A stretch of 64,000 nt of DNA, from assembly GCF_001641265.1 (NCBI RefSeq), contig NW_020167530.1, positions 930,001 through 994,000 on the forward strand, written 5' to 3'. Made by a program: the position numbers and the translations under genes. Source of the stretch: Pseudogymnoascus destructans (Eukaryota; Ascomycota; Leotiomycetes; Thelebolales; Thelebolaceae). A model generated the notes under the pieces. The model was given only the letters and a program-made list of their open reading frames with translations. It was not told where the DNA came from and ran no database searches. Positions 1 through 12,112 of the stretch are shown here, in pieces. Each line of letters opens with the position of its first letter. Position 1 is the stretch's first letter.

Positions 1-30
1 TTCACAGTACCGGGCAGAAAAAGCCAACTG

Positions 31-1140
31 ATGTGCCCATTCTCTCAAAAATCCAATAAGCCCGCCCCGAACCGGGACTCATCAAGCCAAGTATCGGCGA
101 TGGAGACCGCTGAGGAAACCACTGCCGTCCCCGATACGGAAGACAACACCCCCCATCACTCAACAGATCCCATATGCGCAGCACTATATGCCGAAACACA
201 TGTCTCCGCGCCTCCATCGGCCGCCGGCTCCAACAAATGCCCCATACGTTTCCTAGACCAGCATTCTCCCGAAGAGGTCGCAAGATATTTTGAGACCCAC
301 AAGCATGAAATCCCACGAAGCCATGAAGTATGCGTGAAGCGGTATACGAGGAACGAGGAAGGCGCTAGGAAGTTGGATGCAAAATACGGTAGCATGGTGA
401 GCATGCTGCAGCAACTGGGACAGAAGCACCAGCCGATGCTACCTGTGCAAGACGAAATTGAAGAATACGAAGTGGATAAGAGGTCCAACGGACGGGTCGA
501 AAGCTGGGCGAAGGCTGTCAGTGAAGAAGGCGTCGACCCTGCCGAAGCAACGGTCAACGTCCCTACCGAGCATGAAGAAGAGCGCGAGGGGCGATACGAC
601 AGGCCATTGAATGAGGTCAGGGTTGGCGAGTCTCCGAGCCGCCCATGGGGTATTTCAGTGCCATACGATTTCCCACCTGCTCCTCACTACACCGAGAACG
701 ATTTACAAGCCTCGCCATCCGCCCCCGCCATTACCCGCGACTTTGACGGCCAGGCGCCGGTGAGCCCGTTCGGCCACGGCGCAAAAGCGGAAGAAGTGAC
801 AGAGGAACCTGCATCGTCTGATCGAGAGGATATCCCTCAGGCGAAGCCAACGGGGCAATGCCCATTCAGCCAGAACATGGACCCAAATGCACCGCTTCCC
901 AAAGACCACCCTGCCGTAGCACCGCAAGACTCGGGGTTCGGCGCAACATACGAGAGCCAGCCGCAGCCGGAACCGACATCGCAGCCAGCGTTCATAGCGA
1001 AGCCCGAGGCTGCCACGACGACGGGTAATAACGGTGGACCGCAGATGCTGTTCACAGGGCCTGTGTTCATCGGATACCCTGTTGAGCAGGCGATGGCATT
1101 GATGCAGCAGTGGCAGGCTGGGGCCAACCAACCGAGATGA
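31..1140 (+). CDS. Conserved-looking fungal protein of unknown function with repeated Cys-Pro motifs
   Basis: The 369-codon frame begins at an ATG at 31, but it is open to the window edge, so a 5' exon may be missing. I do not recognise a named domain. Visible features are three Cys-Pro motifs: CPFSQ at residues 2-6, CPIRFLD near residue 70, and CPFSQ again near residue 279. After the second comes a dense charged helical block (EEVARYFETHKHEIPRSHE, about residues 79-97, then a CVKRY segment) that looks like the folded core. The rest is acidic and proline-rich and probably disordered. There is no signal peptide or membrane segment. Repeated short Cys-Pro motifs resemble heme-regulatory motifs, but that is only a pattern resemblance. 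It runs tail-to-tail with the Tvp38 gene on the other strand, 413 bp away. Confidence 0.75.
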   Translation: MCPFSQKSNKPAPNRDSSSQVSAMETAEETTAVPDTEDNTPHHSTDPICAALYAETHVSAPPSAAGSNKCPIRFLDQHSPEEVARYFETHKHEIPRSHEVCVKRYTRNEEGARKLDAKYGSMVSMLQQLGQKHQPMLPVQDEIEEYEVDKRSNGRVESWAKAVSEEGVDPAEATVNVPTEHEEEREGRYDRPLNEVRVGESPSRPWGISVPYDFPPAPHYTENDLQASPSAPAITRDFDGQAPVSPFGHGAKAEEVTEEPASSDREDIPQAKPTGQCPFSQNMDPNAPLPKDHPAVAPQDSGFGATYESQPQPEPTSQPAFIAKPEAATTTGNNGGPQMLFTGPVFIGYPVEQAMALMQQWQAGANQPR

Positions 1141-1553
1141 TGGAAGCAACGAGGCGGACGTTGCGTAGATTTTTTTTTGATAGCGATTAGCATTCTATTT
1201 TGATTGTAGCATGGGTTTGAGCGTTGATTCTTACGGGGGCTTCCATGGGAAGAAGACCGGCGCACGTATTTAGCTGTTTAGCTTAGCCTTTAATGTACAC
1301 TTCTCTAAGAACCTTTCATCTAAACCGTCTATTTGTAGCTATACAGCAGAAATATGTATTCTTCTTCGTTTATCTCTTCATCTGTCATAATAATGCCGTA
1401 CAAACCAGAACCCGCTTCTATCGATCTTTTTCAATGATGATTCGGGATATCCAAACCAACGCCAACGCCAACCCCAAACACCACTTCAAGCCACAATCTA
1501 CACCCATATCTCTACAACCCCTTCCCCACGGCCCTTCTCCCAACAACCCACCC

Positions 1554-2862
1554 TCACCTCCCCCCATCCGTCTCAACCCTCGTCTCCTCATCCGTCCAAT
1601 CATCCCTATACCCCGCATCATCATTATCCCACAAACTAATATCATCCTCATCGAACCCCACCGGATCCGCCAGACCAACCCTCTCCTCCTCATCCCCCTC
1701 CCACGCCCCCCCCCCCCCAATCGCCTGCGCCTCCAGCTCCCGCGCCCTAGCCATCGTCCGTCTATAAATCACAAACCCCAGCACCGCGCCCAGGATCCCA
1801 AAAACAGCCATCGAGACATAATTCACAATCTTAGTCGTACGATCCATCTCGCTCCCCGCCTCGGCAATAGCAGCCAGCCGACTCCCCGCAAAAACATGAA
1901 TAAGCAGCTTCGGCGTCGCCATCGCGGTCGCGGCTGTGAAAGCGAGCGGGTGCACAGTGGGCAGCGTGGACATGGCGCCGTTGGAGATGCTGTAGGGGAG
2001 CGGGCAGAAGCGGATCATCACGAGGACTTTGATGCCGTCGTGCTTTAAGATGGATGCGAAGGCTTCGAAGCGCTTATCCTCCCCGACGAGACGGTGCACG
2101 TATTTTGAGAGAATGGTGCGGCTGGCGAGGAAGGAGCAGTAGGATCCGATTACGTTGGCGCTGGCGCAGATAAACCACCCTTTCATGCCGTAGACGAAGC
2201 CGGCGATGGTGAGGGCGGTGGTGTAGCCGATGACGGGCGGGAAAGCAGTGATGAAGATGAGGGCGAAGCTGATGAGCCATCCGCCGGAGAGGGCGCGCCA
2301 TTTCACGGCGACAGGGGCCAAGGCGGCGAAGAGGGACTCGGAGTAGACGATGAAGAGGATGCCGATGGTGGTGAAGAAGATGTAGGCGCCGACGAAGAGG
2401 ATGCGTTGGGTTAGGGTTGCGGAGGCCCAGAGCGCCAGGGCTTTGTCTTGTAGGATCTTGGCTTTGAGGAGGTAGGAGGTGGTGGTGGAGGTGGAGGGGG
2501 TGGAGAGGGAGGGGCGCCGGCGGTGGGAGGCGCTGGAGCGGAGGCGGCGGGAGAAGGAGGGGCGGGGGGAGACGAGGGGAGAGGCCGGGGGAGAGGGGGA
2601 TAAGGGGGTGAGGGGGAGGGGAGGAGGTGTTGCGAGGCGGTTGTGTCGTGGGTTGACATGGTTGAGGTGCGCGCCGGATGGGCCGGGGAAGGCGGGTTGG
2701 TGGTGGAGTGGTGGAGGGTGTCCTTGTATGTGTTGTCGCTGGTATTACAAGATCATTGAAGAAGCCGTCGCGCTTATATCCTTTCGTCTCGATGCGATTC
2801 CCAGCGTTCGTCGCGCTCGGAAATAACGTGGGGGTTGGGTTTTCGACAATTGTCGAGGACAA
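1554..2862 (-). CDS. TVP38: Tvp38/TMEM64 family Golgi membrane protein (VTT domain)
   Basis: The coding frame is open on the minus strand from about 2744 to the stop at 1554. It reads a membrane stretch around ILFVGAYIFFTTIGILF, then APVAVKWR and the VTT core (FPPVIGY, TIAGFVYG, IGSYCSFLASR, RFCPLPYSISNGAMS), ending in an acidic tail. These are hallmarks of the Tvp38 family, multi-span membrane proteins of the Golgi and ER linked to lipid scrambling and vesicle traffic. A Met-initiated piece starts at 2321, but homologous-looking sequence clearly extends upstream of it, including an Arg/Ser/Pro-rich N-terminus. No in-frame Met lies upstream before a stop at 2745-2747, so a first exon must be spliced on. 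A Met at 2862 with a donor near 2752 is one candidate, and the exact 5' structure is unresolved. The 3' quarter switches to G-rich codons, including a poly-Gly run at about 1710-1720. Confidence 0.85.
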
Positions 2863-3974
2863 CGACGAGGACGGGGCGAGAGCGAAAAAGGTCGATGCGC
2901 GTAGGCGGCTAAGAGAAAGGGGATTCCTGAGGGACCATGAAGGCCTGATTAGGGATGCATGTCTTAGAGAGGCGTCGGTTGATTGGCGTTCCCTGTGTGA
3001 TCGTGTTCACTTCCACTTTCGAGCTGATGGAGGAGGGAGGGAGTGGATTGGTGGTGAGGCTGGTGAGGCTGGTGAGGCTGGTGAGGCTCGTGAGGCTCGT
3101 GAGGCTGACTGACATGAGACGTCATGGATGTCTTTGCGTCAAATGTCAAATGCTTGGGGAGGACGACATCCCGTGTTCCGTTCGTGGGGACTCTCGGCCG
3201 GCGTGCTTCTTTTTCTATTCATATCACTTATCGCCCTGCGCCCTGCGTACAGTATTTGTAGTATGGTATCCCTCTTCGGCAATTACGAGTCGAGTCCCTC
3301 TACTACTGTGCCGTAAAGGACATGTATCACATATTCCAGGCCTTTCCCCAGACCCGCTGTCATCTAACAACTAATAATGCCTCTGTTGAAACTATACTCG
3401 TTTGTTCTAATTGTCCTCTTGATCCCCATCTGTCCATCGTACCACAGTAAACAAACACATAGGTGGGGTTTTTGGGGTGCAGGTACAGATGGTGAGAGAG
3501 TACCTGGTGTCTGCGGCTAAAATGGCCCTACGGAGATGTACTAATTGTGGTGAGCTGAGCCCATCACATCTGAGATCACCGCCATCCCCCCAGCATTGTC
3601 CGCGCATTGTCCGCGCTACCCCCTCCGACTTCCCGCAGACCTTCTATCTATCTATATCGCCTACCAACAGTCCATGTCGACAATGTGACGAGATATCCGG
3701 CGTCTTCACTATAGTGTCACTGCTGCAAGCCGTCGCGTCACGGAGCAGTCATCACAGGCCTATTATCTTTTGTACTTGGCTCCTTCTCCGGGCAACGATC
3801 GTCATCACTTCCAACATCCTCCACGCAGCTACCCACCTGGGCATCGTGAACCTCCTACCTTGGTTGGCACCACCTCTTCTCACAACTTGACTCTCACCCA
3901 GAGGCCGTTGACGGCCCTGTTAATACTCACAGCCTCCTCGTTTTAATACCCAGCTTCAAGACCGGCCCGGCACC
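2863..3974. other. Divergent intergenic region between TVP38 and the CCCH/SMR gene
   Basis: This is the shared upstream region of two divergently oriented genes. It contains the GGTGAGGCT tandem repeat listed separately and pyrimidine-rich sequence just before the ATG at 3975. Short frames here show no domain or splice structure and I do not call them genes. Confidence 0.5.
3053..3107. repeat. 9-bp minisatellite, unit GGTGAGGCT
   Basis: About six copies of GGTGAGGCT run in tandem, with the later copies changed to CGTGAGGCT. Because the unit is a multiple of three, it creates spurious open frames on both strands. Confidence 0.9.
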
Positions 3975-6433
3975 ATGGTGTCCGAAGAGGCCTACGAACT
4001 CTGCCTCCCCATCCTCCGGGACTCAACCATCGAAGATGAAGACAAGACAGATAAGCTCGAGGAGCTTCTAAAGAAAGAGACGAGCCTCACTGGCAGCAGC
4101 CTAGAAAATGCGATCCTAGATATCCTTTGGCGCCACCGCGAGAGCTCAACAAATACAAACTCCCCTCCTTTAATGCGCCATACAGTCCTGAGACGAGCAT
4201 CACCCGCCTCATGGCAAATACCCCGGCCAAATGGACCCTCCGCGAACTCGTCGCCCCGTTTAGGGGTCAGCCCCCTGGTGCCCCCGGGATTCGTGCCTTC
4301 GTCGTACCGAAACAAGCCATCGAGCATCAACTCGCCCTTTACCTCCCCTCGCCCATCGCCAAGGCTAAACTTCTCCAGCCCTGCGATACCTCATAGTCCT
4401 AGCCTCAATGCATACGAATTCCCAACAGATACGGGCCCGACACAAGATATATATGGTGACCTTGGGAGCGATAATGTCGATTGGATTGTCAACGACGATG
4501 CTGCTGCTGCTGCCGCATCCTCAAATGCAAGTGGCGGCCATAGCGGACTCAATGCTGCTGCTGCTGAGTTTGTACAGCCGCCCCAGCAGACAGATATGAG
4601 CCCTATGGATATGCTTCGCTCAGTTCTTGGCCCAACCAAGTCAGACGAAGAGCTCAAAGTAGCGTTAGCAATTCATGGCTACGATCTCAGCGCAGCGATC
4701 GCCGCTCTTATGGAAGGGCAGCCTACCGATAGCGTGAACCAGCAGAACCATGCGAATGAAATTAAAGCCATATTGATTGGCAAATCTATGACACCAGACC
4801 TCGCGAGACCGCTCACTCCTGCAGGACAGCAGCGAAACGGTGTCGTTTGTAGGTTCTGGCTTTCGACTGGGTCGTGCCTCCGTGCGGATTGCCGGTTTAG
4901 TCACGACCTGAGCAACCATATCTGCAAGTAAGTTAGCCCTTATACCATCCTGGTTTTAATACTGACACCCCTGAAGATACTGGGTGATGGGCAATTGCCT
5001 CGCCGGCGACACATGCATATTTTCCCATGACCCATCCCATTTCATGAACCGCCTAGCCCTCGACGGCAGCTGCACGCCACCGCTGCAAAATGCGCAGCCA
5101 AATATACAATTTCAGGACCCTAATAGCTTCCCATCGCTCCAGCCTCCAACGCCAGATCAGTGGGGAAACTCTTATCAAACCGCAGCTTTTTTTAACTACT
5201 CAAATATGGGCTTCACGCCCCCCACTGGTTTCAAGGCCCTCCAGGGCTACGCAAGCGACGGCTCGAATAACAACAGATCGAGACCAACAAGCCGCGCCAG
5301 AGACACCCCCGCAGCACCAGCTCTAGACGACAACGAAGCCTTCCCCTCCCTCGGCGCAGTCTCCACACGAGGAGGCAAAAAGCACCACGGCAAGCGCAGC
5401 AACCACGCCAAAGAGCCACCCGTCCCCAGCTCCCTCGCTGAAGTCGTCAAGATGTCACCCTCGCCCGGCCCCGGCGCCCTGCGCCAGGAAATCAAGAAGC
5501 TCGGCCGCAACGGCAGCTCCTCCAGCATGCGCAACGGCGAGAACACCGCCGCGGCCCAGGCGATCCCGAGTCCGCAGCACGTTCCATGGCTCGAGACGGG
5601 CGAGAAGGCGAATAAGGCGTACCTCAAGGCCAGGTCGGATGCTATTAAGCACGGTGGCTTGAGGAATAAGTTTTTGCAGAGGTAAGCCCCCTCCCACCCC
5701 TGTCCCAAAAATACAAAATATCCTGTGAGGAAATGAAGGCAGTTTTACTAACACCCCCCACAGTGCCGCACAAGCATGGAACCGCAACGACGCCCGCGCC
5801 GCCAAAGCCCTCAGCCTGCGCGGCCAATCCGAAAACGACCTCATGCGCAAAGCGCACCGCGAAGCAGCTCGCGAGCTCTACGAATCCCGCAACAAGCCCT
5901 CCGCCACCTCCACCTCCACCGCAGAAGTCTACGTCGATCTGCACGGCCTGCACCCCGAAGAAGCCGTCGATTACCTGGAGAAGGTCCTCGTTGAGCACGC
6001 CGCGAGCGCGAGGCCCGTGTATGCGATTACGGGGACGGGACACCATAGCAAGAATGGGAAGGATAAGGTTGGGAAGGCCATCAGGGGGTTCCTGGGGGAG
6101 TGGAGGTATGCGTATAGAGAGTTTTCGGTGCCGGGGGATCGGAATAATGTTGGGGGGATTTTGGGGATTGATGCGAGGAGTTTTGAGAGGAGGGAGGGTG
6201 CTGCTGGTGTTGGGGGTGTTGGGGGTGTTGGGGGGAGTGGTGGGAGTGGTGGGGCGGAGGCAGCGGCTGGGAAGGAGAATGCGAATGCGAATGGGAATGT
6301 GGAGAAGGACGTGCGGAAGGTGCAGCAGAAACCGGAGGATCTGTTGGCGCAGGGGCATGAGATTGGGGATGGGAAGGTGAGGATGCTGGTTAGGGAGCCG
6401 CCGAAGGGACCGGCTGCGAGTAGGGCCCGATAA
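3975..6433 (+). CDS. CCCH zinc-finger and SMR-domain protein (three exons)
   Basis: Exons are 3975-4927, 4977-5681 and 5764-6433, with introns of 49 and 82 bp that have GTAAG donors and AG acceptors. The joined frame is 775 codons plus stop. The N-terminal part is helical and Ser/Pro-rich with a CUE-like helical patch (about 215-250: LRSVLGPTKSDEELKVAL). A pair of CCCH fingers follows (CRFWLSTGSCLRADCRFSH and CKYWVMGNCLAGDTCIFSH). The second finger is created exactly by the first splice, which supports it. The C-terminus holds a DUF1771-like helical segment (AAQAWNRNDARAAKALSLRG) and an SMR domain with the DLHGLHPEEAVDYLE and TGTGHHSKNGKDKVGKAI motifs. CCCH fingers bind RNA and SMR domains act as endonucleases, for example in Cue2-type no-go mRNA decay, so an RNA-processing or ribosome-quality role is likely. 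The tail after the SMR domain is Gly-rich and low complexity. Confidence 0.93.
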
Positions 6434-9400
6434 CGGGGTCCGGTGATTATGGTGGGTGAAGGAAGAAGAATTAAATCAGTTAAAACTTATGCGTCTGTGA
6501 GGGAGTGTGTGGCTATGCTGGATGTGACGTATTTCGTGTTTGGTGTTGTGGATGGGCGTGCAAGCCGAGAAAGTTCTTTGCTGTGGTATGTGGTACTATA
6601 CGGATTTTCTCCGGGAATTATAACTTACATACTTGCTGATCAACTACACGAGCAGATTTACAGCATCTAATAAGTAGATCTGCAACGCAAACCTCGAGCT
6701 GCTGTGGTAAGGCGTAACCTCCTCGTCAACTTCGCACACAAGAGGGGATGATCCAAAATCAGAGTGCAAAAAACACCGATATGGCAGAATCCCATGCATC
6801 ATGGCATATAAAGCTGCCGCCCACCCAATCGTCCTTCCACTACCAGTCATGACCAGGGTTACGACGACACGCAGAAACGATACATGCGAATAAGCTAGAC
6901 CAACAAGCTCGGTAACAGGTATATATCATGTACGCTATAGCTGTGAAGGAAAGGTTAGTTGGTGTTCTTGTTACTGTTACTCTTGTTGCTGTCGACACTC
7001 CTCTTACTGTCGATGCCCCTTTTGCTGTCGATAGCCCCTCACCACCATCGCCTTTTCACCACCACCCCAACTGAAGAACGAGTCTGGGTCTTTGGTGCCT
7101 TCGAAAGGGTGGTTCCGAACTAACGGCGGAATTCCACCTGTCGCTGCCCTGGTAAAAGTCTTGACCCTGTATCTGCAGGACCCTTCTTCGGACTCTTGCG
7201 ACATATATGCTTGCCTCTCCCCCCCGCATAGTGGACTGGCTGTTCTAGATGTTGCGGAAGTACGTGTGTGGGATACCAGTAGATGACATCGGTGTGTGCG
7301 TGAGTGGGATTGAGCTTACGCATGTCAAGAGATGAAAGAACGCCACAGATCAAGTTTATGCGTTGCGGGCGAGGAGAGCTTCTATTTTAGTGGGGGGTGG
7401 CAGGAGGGATGGGGAAATAGAAGTAGGGGTAGTAACCGTAGAACTCTTTTACTTCTCCCAGCACGATGCCTATCAGCCCTTTGTGTTTGTGGTATTATAA
7501 GTGATAGTGTAGTTATAACAACTCCTCCCCATAATATCGCCTCAATTACTAAGTCCATCTACTACCCGGATCTCACAGAGGCGGGGGGCATAATTATTTA
7601 CCTCGCACGTCTGTACGATGTTCTGGCCACACATCCTCGCCACACATCCTCAAAACACCACCGCGTGGTATATCCAGGCAGTTGGGGATGCCAACCACGG
7701 GTTTAATCAGTGTGTGCACGACCGGGGCAGCGTACGTTCCTCTCTCCTTTTTTCTGCCTGTATTTATGCTGGTGGGATGCAGGTGCAGTGGCGGGGTGGG
7801 TTTGACGGCACAAAGGGGGCGACAGGGGAATGGGTGACAGCAACAGGACCGACAACAGCAGAATAACAGCGACAAGAACATCCTCACCCCTCCCCAGCCC
7901 ACTATCCCAGTACGAATCATGACCACCCCGTCCATATACGGAGTAGGCGTCGAAGTTCGTCACACAAATTCATTTTGAGAATAGTACGAGTCTGGTATGA
8001 TGGACAGTGGTAGTAAATAGAAAGCCTTGTGGATTCATAATGAACCCACCTACCCGCCCACGCCCCTTCCTCAGGAAGTAAACGACGACGAGTATGCGGG
8101 AAAACTACCTTACTATAGTATACCAATATACCTATATCCCACAATTGAAGTTACTATAGAGCCAGCAGTTGTTGTGCTGTCATCTTGTTTGCTGTTGAAG
8201 AACGCCCGCACTGCCAGCAGGTTAGAGATCCGTAGTCGAGATGCATGTATATAGCCGACTTGCTGGCGAAGATATCACATCCCTGCCATCAAAGTCATAA
8301 CCCAGCTCAGATCAATCAAGCTTTATGTGAGCCGCAGCGAGGGGGTGCTAGTGGATGTGTGTGAGTGAGCAGGGATGGGGGGAGAGGGAGGGGAGACGGA
8401 TGGTAAAATGGGTGACAGCAATAGGGGGTGATAGCAAGAGTGACGACAGCAATAGTAGTAACGACAGCAGCAGGAGTGAGCGACAGCAAGAGCACAAACA
8501 GCAACAGGATCACCATTAACAATCCCGCACCACCCACCCCCGCCATCCAAACCTAAATCGTAACCCCCCCCCTACCCCCCGATTCCCGCGTCCCATAATC
8601 ACCATCAATGGTCTGTGCAGCTAGCAAAGCCAACAAGAGAATGAAGTCGCCGTTATGTAACCACGCCGTCTCTGAGGTATAAAAAATGGCGAGAGAGCCG
8701 AGGAACGAACAGGAAAGACAGGCGTCGGGGGGGGTTTCTTATTCAACTCAGCCCAAGATAAGCTCCCCGTGCACGCAGAATGGGTTCGATGGGTGTGAAA
8801 TAACTTGTGCAAGAGCGATAAAAAGACGAATTTGAACGCGTGTCAGAGTGGTTACGCATCCGACACTTGATCTACTACACACCAACCTTAGCTCGGGGGT
8901 TGGTGGTGGAAGGGGTGATGGCGTGGGAGAGATGGGACTACGGGACGAGGGGTAGGAATAGGAGAGATGTGGATAGGAGGGGTAGGAAGAGGAGCAACAA
9001 GAACAGGACCGACGATAACAACAGGACCGACAGCAACAGGAGTAACGACAGCAACAGCTCACAACAGCAACAACCTCCCCCACTCGCACAGCACGCACCC
9101 CTCCCGCCGTCCTAGAAAAAATCACAGCCACCTCAACTAAGCGCAGAAGCCAGCAGCTAATGAAAAATGAATTATCAGCTTTTCGATCGAGACGCAGGAA
9201 ATGGAAAGTCGGTGTCCGGGCGAGGATTATAGACTGTGTGCCCCTTGTCGTCAGTATCAGCGCTCGTGGAAGGGGGGGTACGCATCAAGGAGTTAGTAGA
9301 AATCTGGTTCTGGGGATGTGGAGATTTGTGCACTGAGGGAATGGCGGCGGGCTTGGGTATGGGTAGTAAGGGGATGAGGGGGATGTTGGGTATGGAGGAC

Positions 9401-9936
9401 TGGATGGATGGGCGATTATCATGGATGGAGGTGGGAGGGGAAGGGGGGGGAAGGGAGGGGAGGGGAAGGGAGGGGAAGGGAGGGGAGGAGAAGAGGAGTA
9501 GATATAGTAATAGTCACAGTAACTATTCAACTACATCACTTCTCCCAGCACGTTGTCTATGAGCACGCAGAAACCACAGCCATCGCATCACCCCTCAACG
9601 CACCACGCATCTTTAAAACGCCAGACAATGCCACGTCGATGATCTACATCACACTTCTCATCAGTTCAAGCAAACAGCAACACGCAACAGCAAAAAAGCA
9701 AACAGCAAAAAACAAGAAGCATTAAATTAGAGTCGAATTGCAGTGTAGTGTGTTTTAGAAAGAATCATCATTTCATGTAACTGCTATAAACTAGTTTGTG
9801 TGTTGCAGGGACATCTTATTATGTACGTGCGTGTTCAGGAATGTCTCGACAAATAAGCAGACTTGGGATGGCTGTACTGGAAATCGAACTGGTAGCGCGA
9901 TGGTAGAAGTGTTGGTACAAGAAGCTAGAGAGGAAT
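6434..9936. repeat. Gene-poor block of diverged dispersed repeats
   Basis: I see no credible gene in these 3.5 kb. Three stretches built from degenerate GACAGCAACAG/GACAACAGCAG words lie near 7835-7880, 8410-8515 and 8990-9075. The phrase ACTTCTCCCAGCACG occurs at about 7451 and 9538, each after a purine-rich stretch, so at least two diverged copies of a longer repeat are present. A polypurine run of GGGGAAGGGA words covers about 9425-9490. Open frames here are short, proline- or glycine-rich and lack splice structure. Confidence 0.6.
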
Positions 9937-11258
9937 CTAGTAGATCTTGTAGATGGCAGTGCCGGTGACGAGGACCTGAGCTGTGTTAGGGGGCTATTTT
10001 GTGGAGTGATATGAAGAAGGGGAATAAGACTTACAGTGCAACCACTTGGGTCAACCACACCATTGTTATAGAACTGGCCATCAATGTACGCGCACTTCCC
10101 ACTAACATCACCCACAATCTCCAAGTTGAAGTTGAGCTTTCCATCCGGGTTGGTAGGCTTGTTGGCAAAGATGGAGATGTAAGTCTGACCAGTCGGTCCC
10201 TTTCCGACACCAAGGTTGACCGGGGCCCAGTTACCCATGTTAGAACCCGCCTCGTTCCAGCGGCACGCATCCTCAACTGGGGATCCAGCGGGGTTGATGT
10301 AGTACTGCGCGGAGGTAGCGGCGTTGCCCCATCTGTAGTACTTGTTGGCGTCGGGGCAGGTGAGCTCATACTCCTGGCCCGGCAGAGTGTTAAGTGGGAC
10401 GGTCTCAGACTCGGTGCCGGGGTAATCGGTACGGCAGATGGGCACGTTGCGGCCGATGGTGTTCTTGACCTTGACCTCGCCGGTTCCCTTCATGCAGAGA
10501 GTCTTCGCGAGAGTGGGGTTGGTGAGCTCGAGCTTGCCCTGCGCGTTACAGTAGAGACCGCCGATGGACTGGCCGGTTCCGCCCTGGGAAGAGGGCCACT
10601 GGGACTTCTGGTAGCCGGGTGGGCAGGCGTACGAGCAGAAGGAGTTCTTGCTGCAGTTGTCTCCAGCAATGCCGGTGTTGATCAGGTGGATCGCGGCGTC
10701 GCCGGGGGTGAAGCTGGGGGTCATCTGGAGACCGATCCAGCCGCCGAGCTTGAGCCAGCTGGCCCCGATAGCGCCGTACTCGGAGGGGAAATGGCCGCAG
10801 TCGATGGTTCCGCTGGGGAAGTCGGCATCAATACCGGTGGCACCGGAACCACCTCCCGAAGAAGGAGCCGGGGTCGACACGGGAGGGGCGGCGCTCGTGG
10901 TCGGTGGGGGAGGCGGTGGCGTCGCGGTGGTTGATGGAGCCACTGGGGTGGTGGGCTTCTTCTGCTCCAAGAACTCACCGGCAGCGGCGACGGCGGCCTT
11001 GGTTGCAACAGGAGCAGCAGAGGTCGTGTCGTCGATGAGGATGTAGATTCCGTCCTTGACACCCTGCTCGACCTTCGCGGCGTTGAGCTCCTTGCCGTTC
11101 ATCTCGTACTTGGTCACGACGGCGTCCTCAATGACGGTCTTGTCGGCGCGCTTGGCGACAGCGGAGCCGTGGGCGTGGGGAGCATGGCGATGCACGTGGC
11201 GGTGGGAAGCCGCGGCCACGGCCGAGGCGCCAACAAGGGCGATGGTGATGAGCTTCAT
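9937..11258 (-). CDS. SUN-family secreted cell-wall beta-glucosidase-like protein
   Basis: Exons on the minus strand are 11258-10035 and 9975-9937, with a 59-bp intron (9976-10034). The acceptor that restores the conserved GCTV...TGTAIYKIY end was chosen, giving 420 residues. A signal peptide (MKLITIALVGASAVAA) is followed by a His-rich segment and a Lys-Arg Kex2-type site near residue 38. A Thr/Pro linker at about 95-140 precedes the Cys-rich SUN domain (Uth1/Sim1/Nca3/Sun4 family, not the nuclear-envelope SUN domain). Diagnostic stretches are FPSGTIDCGHFPSEYGA, WIGLQMTPSF, CSYACPPGYQKSQWP and YRWGNAATSAQYYINPAG. Family members act in the wall during septation and cell separation. A likely 5'-UTR intron spans 11286-11440. 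Codon use is even and highly biased, as expected for an abundant secreted protein. It does not show the skew switch seen in other genes here. Confidence 0.95.
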
Positions 11259-11995
11259 TGTGAAGGGTTCGTGTAGTTCTTTGGTCTGGACGCGAAGAAG
11301 GAGTTGTCAGTTTCTGGTTGTATGGAGGCGCTTTGTTCGCAATTGAGAATGTTTGCGCGTTGGAAAACAATCCAGCGCGATTGATGCATGGAGTTGAATC
11401 ATATTCATCTGTAGAAGGAAAGGAGAGAAGGTCTACTCACATTGGGTTGATGGGATTGATAACGGACAGGTTGTTGACAGGCGGCTGGTGTTGTTGATCT
11501 CAGGATTCAAAGGTGAAGTTGACGACGACGAAAGGTTGAAGGTGAAAAGAATTTCCTGATCAAAGGGTGTAATAGAGTGTATTCACCGACAGCGACCTTC
11601 CAAAGGAGTGTGATAGAGAGTCAAGACTCTCAGTTGGGTGGAAATAGAATGGTGAGGTGAGGAAGTTGGTAGAGATTGTGGAGAGGACAAGAATGAAATG
11701 ACTTGGTTAGGAAGAAGAGGGGGACCGCAGATTGAGGGAACAGAAAAGGAACGTGAGGGGAGGATGAAGGGGGAGGGGGGTGGATGGAGTAGAAAGTACT
11801 TGTACTTGTTTACTATGGAAAGGACCGGGACTGGTGTTTATGGGAGAGGTAGTGTTGTTTGGGGGCGGGGGGGGGGGGTGAATCGTAAAATGAGAAAAAG
11901 CGGGAGTAAATACGTGTAAATTGGCGTTACCATCAGGGGGTGTGCGGCTAACGCTCCGGGTAGACGGTGGTGTCTGTCCCTGTCCAAATCTGTAG

Positions 11996-12112
11996 GTTAG
12001 TACTCCGTAAGTTAGTGAAGTTAGTAAGTTAGTACCCCGTAAGTTAGTGAAGTTAGTAAGTTAGTACTCCGTAAGTTAGCGAAGTTAGTAAGTTAGTACT
12101 CCGTAAGTGAGC
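11996..12112. repeat. 32-bp tandem repeat, about 3.6 copies
   Basis: Units start at 11996, 12028, 12060 and 12092 (partial), each opening GTTAGTACTCCGTAAGTTAG with only one or two changes between copies. The copies are recent enough to be near-identical. The repeat lies upstream of the SUN gene. Confidence 0.93.

Noticed and set aside
1293..2048. Long open frame on the + strand opposite TVP38
   Set aside because: It is a Pro/Arg-rich shadow of the C-rich antisense of the TVP38 exon, with no domain.
9999..10934. 311-codon + strand frame opposite the SUN gene
   Set aside because: Val/Gly/Asp-rich composition typical of antisense of a codon-biased gene; the opposite strand has the real domain.
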